Positions 6,122 to 6,554 of a stretch of DNA of 6,554 nucleotides are shown here, piece by piece. The notes under the pieces were generated by a model. The model made no database searches. It was not told the origin of the DNA and was given only the letters and a program-made list of their open reading frames with translations. The stretch is from the NCBI GenBank assembly GCA_937127205.1, contig CAKZLS010000414.1, forward strand, positions 1 through 6,554, in the 5' to 3' direction. Position 1 is the stretch's first letter. Every line of letters starts with the position of its first letter. The stretch is from an uncultured Rhodospirillales bacterium. GTDB taxonomy: Bacteria > Pseudomonadota > Alphaproteobacteria > Rhodospirillales > Defluviicoccaceae. The translations under genes were made by a program, and so were the position numbers.

Positions 6122-6426
6122 AGGACTTCCCTCTTGAGCTCTTCGTTCATCCGGTCGAAGACGGTGTTGGCCCGGTAGACGTAAACGCCGGTCAACATGA
6201 ACGCGAAGATGATGACGCCGAAACCGACGGGAATACCAACGGTCATCACGCCATTGGCGCTGAGGGGTTGCCCGAGAACCTGCGGGGCGAATGCGATGGT
6301 CATGATAAACGCGTAATAAACGGACAGCATCAGGATGGCGCATGCCCATCCGAACCGCGCCCGCTTGCGCACCAGTTCGTGGTACTTTGGATTATTTCTT
6401 AACTTATCTACGACTGAATCCTGCAT
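6118..6426 (-). CDS. yjcH: DUF485 family inner-membrane protein (YjcH-like), partner gene of acetate symporter
   Basis: This small membrane protein of 102 residues belongs to the DUF485 family, whose members are regularly encoded just before acetate/SSS-family symporters. Its molecular role is not established; an accessory role for the transporter is inferred from the constant gene pairing. The N-terminus has the family's NPKYHELVRKR segment (residues 12-22), followed by two membrane helices at about 26-48 and 59-84, the short loop APQVLGQPL between them, and a charged C-terminal tail (VYRANTVFDRMNEELKREVL). Length is normal for the family. The ATG start is supported by a GGGAG Shine-Dalgarno (6435-6440 on the plus strand reads ctccct) with 8 bases of spacing. 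The stop TGA overlaps the actP start as ATGA, so translation of the two is probably coupled. It is the first gene of the operon visible here. Confidence 0.93.
   Translation of the reverse strand: MQDSVVDKLRNNPKYHELVRKRARFGWACAILMLSVYYAFIMTIAFAPQVLGQPLSANGVMTVGIPVGFGVIIFAFMLTGVYVYRANTVFDRMNEELKREVL
6126..6133 (-). promoter_or_regulatory. Ribosome binding site of actP inside the end of the DUF485 gene
   Basis: The minus strand reads GAGGGAAG, then four bases, then the ATG at 6121. This strong Shine-Dalgarno lies within the last codons of the DUF485 gene and decides the actP start over the longer open frame. With the ATGA stop/start overlap (6118-6121) it indicates translational coupling. Confidence 0.8.
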
Positions 6427-6554
6427 CAGCTCGTCTCCCTACGTGCTTCATTTGATTGTTGTCCTGTTTTGGTGGGGCGATGCGTCTCCCCGACAGGTGC
6501 ATATCCCGATTGTTTGGCCGCCTCAGCCTCCCCAGCTGTCGTGCCGTAAGCGGA
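6427..6554 (-). promoter_or_regulatory. Upstream region of the operon with an imperfect GC dyad; promoter not identified
   Basis: This stretch should carry the operon's promoter if DUF485 is the first gene, but no convincing -35/-10 pair or sigma-54 (GG-N10-GC) site is visible. Two symmetric features stand out. One is an 18-base imperfect dyad, ggggcgatgcgtctcccc (6474-6491), with arms GGGGnGA/TCnCCCC. The other is an inverted pair, cgacaggtg (6491-6499) and cagctgtcg (6533-6541), matching at 8 of 9 positions about 42 bases apart. Either could be a regulator site. Both are short enough to arise by chance in GC-rich DNA. Confidence 0.35.

Noticed and set aside
6122..6349. Upstream extension of the actP reading frame by 76 codons
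   Set aside because: The extension is rich in Arg and His, lies over the DUF485 gene and lacks a ribosome site. The start at 6121 has a strong one and begins a signal peptide.
6520..6554. Possible sigma-54 promoter (GGCAC on the minus strand)
   Set aside because: The partner GC/TTGC element is not at the required spacing, so the -24/-12 pattern is not met.

Overview
The window holds one compact operon of four genes, all on the minus strand, so it is read from the right end to the left. The DNA is G+C-rich. The gene set (a DUF485/YjcH protein, an ActP-type acetate symporter, a cNMP/CBS/DUF294 protein and a DnaQ-like exonuclease) points to a proteobacterium, most likely a gammaproteobacterium. 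The sequence alone does not fix genus or family.

Layout in transcription order. 6554-6427 is an upstream region with a short GC-rich dyad but no promoter I can name. 6426-6118 encodes a small DUF485 membrane protein. Its stop codon overlaps the start of a cation/acetate symporter (6121-4448) in an ATGA overlap. A 154-base gap follows, almost filled by two abutting long stem-loops (4425-4367 and 4366-4307). Next is a cyclic-nucleotide-binding/CBS/DUF294 nucleotidyltransferase-like protein (4293-2455, GTG start). After 37 bases comes a 714-residue membrane protein (2417-273). It joins two membrane helices, a HAMP/PAS sensor part, a degenerate histidine-kinase core and an intact DEDDh 3'-5' exonuclease. 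Positions 272-1 have no convincing gene but hold three copies of a 17-base repeat, a 37-base hairpin just after the last stop codon, and a palindromic sequence like a widespread dispersed bacterial repeat.

How the genes may work together. DUF485 and ActP form the acetate (short-chain carboxylate) uptake module. The two downstream proteins carry sensory domains (cNMP-fold, CBS pair, PAS) on nucleic-acid or nucleotide enzymes (a GlnD/GlnE-like nucleotidyltransferase fold and a 3'-5' exonuclease). Co-occurrence of DUF294 and DnaQ-like genes near actP is known in proteobacteria, but the molecular job of the pair is, to my knowledge, not established. The most interesting points are the fusion of a pseudo-kinase sensor to an active-looking exonuclease, and the possibility that the transferase and exonuclease are a write/erase pair tied to carbon uptake. 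The double hairpin between the transport and signalling halves may set their relative expression.
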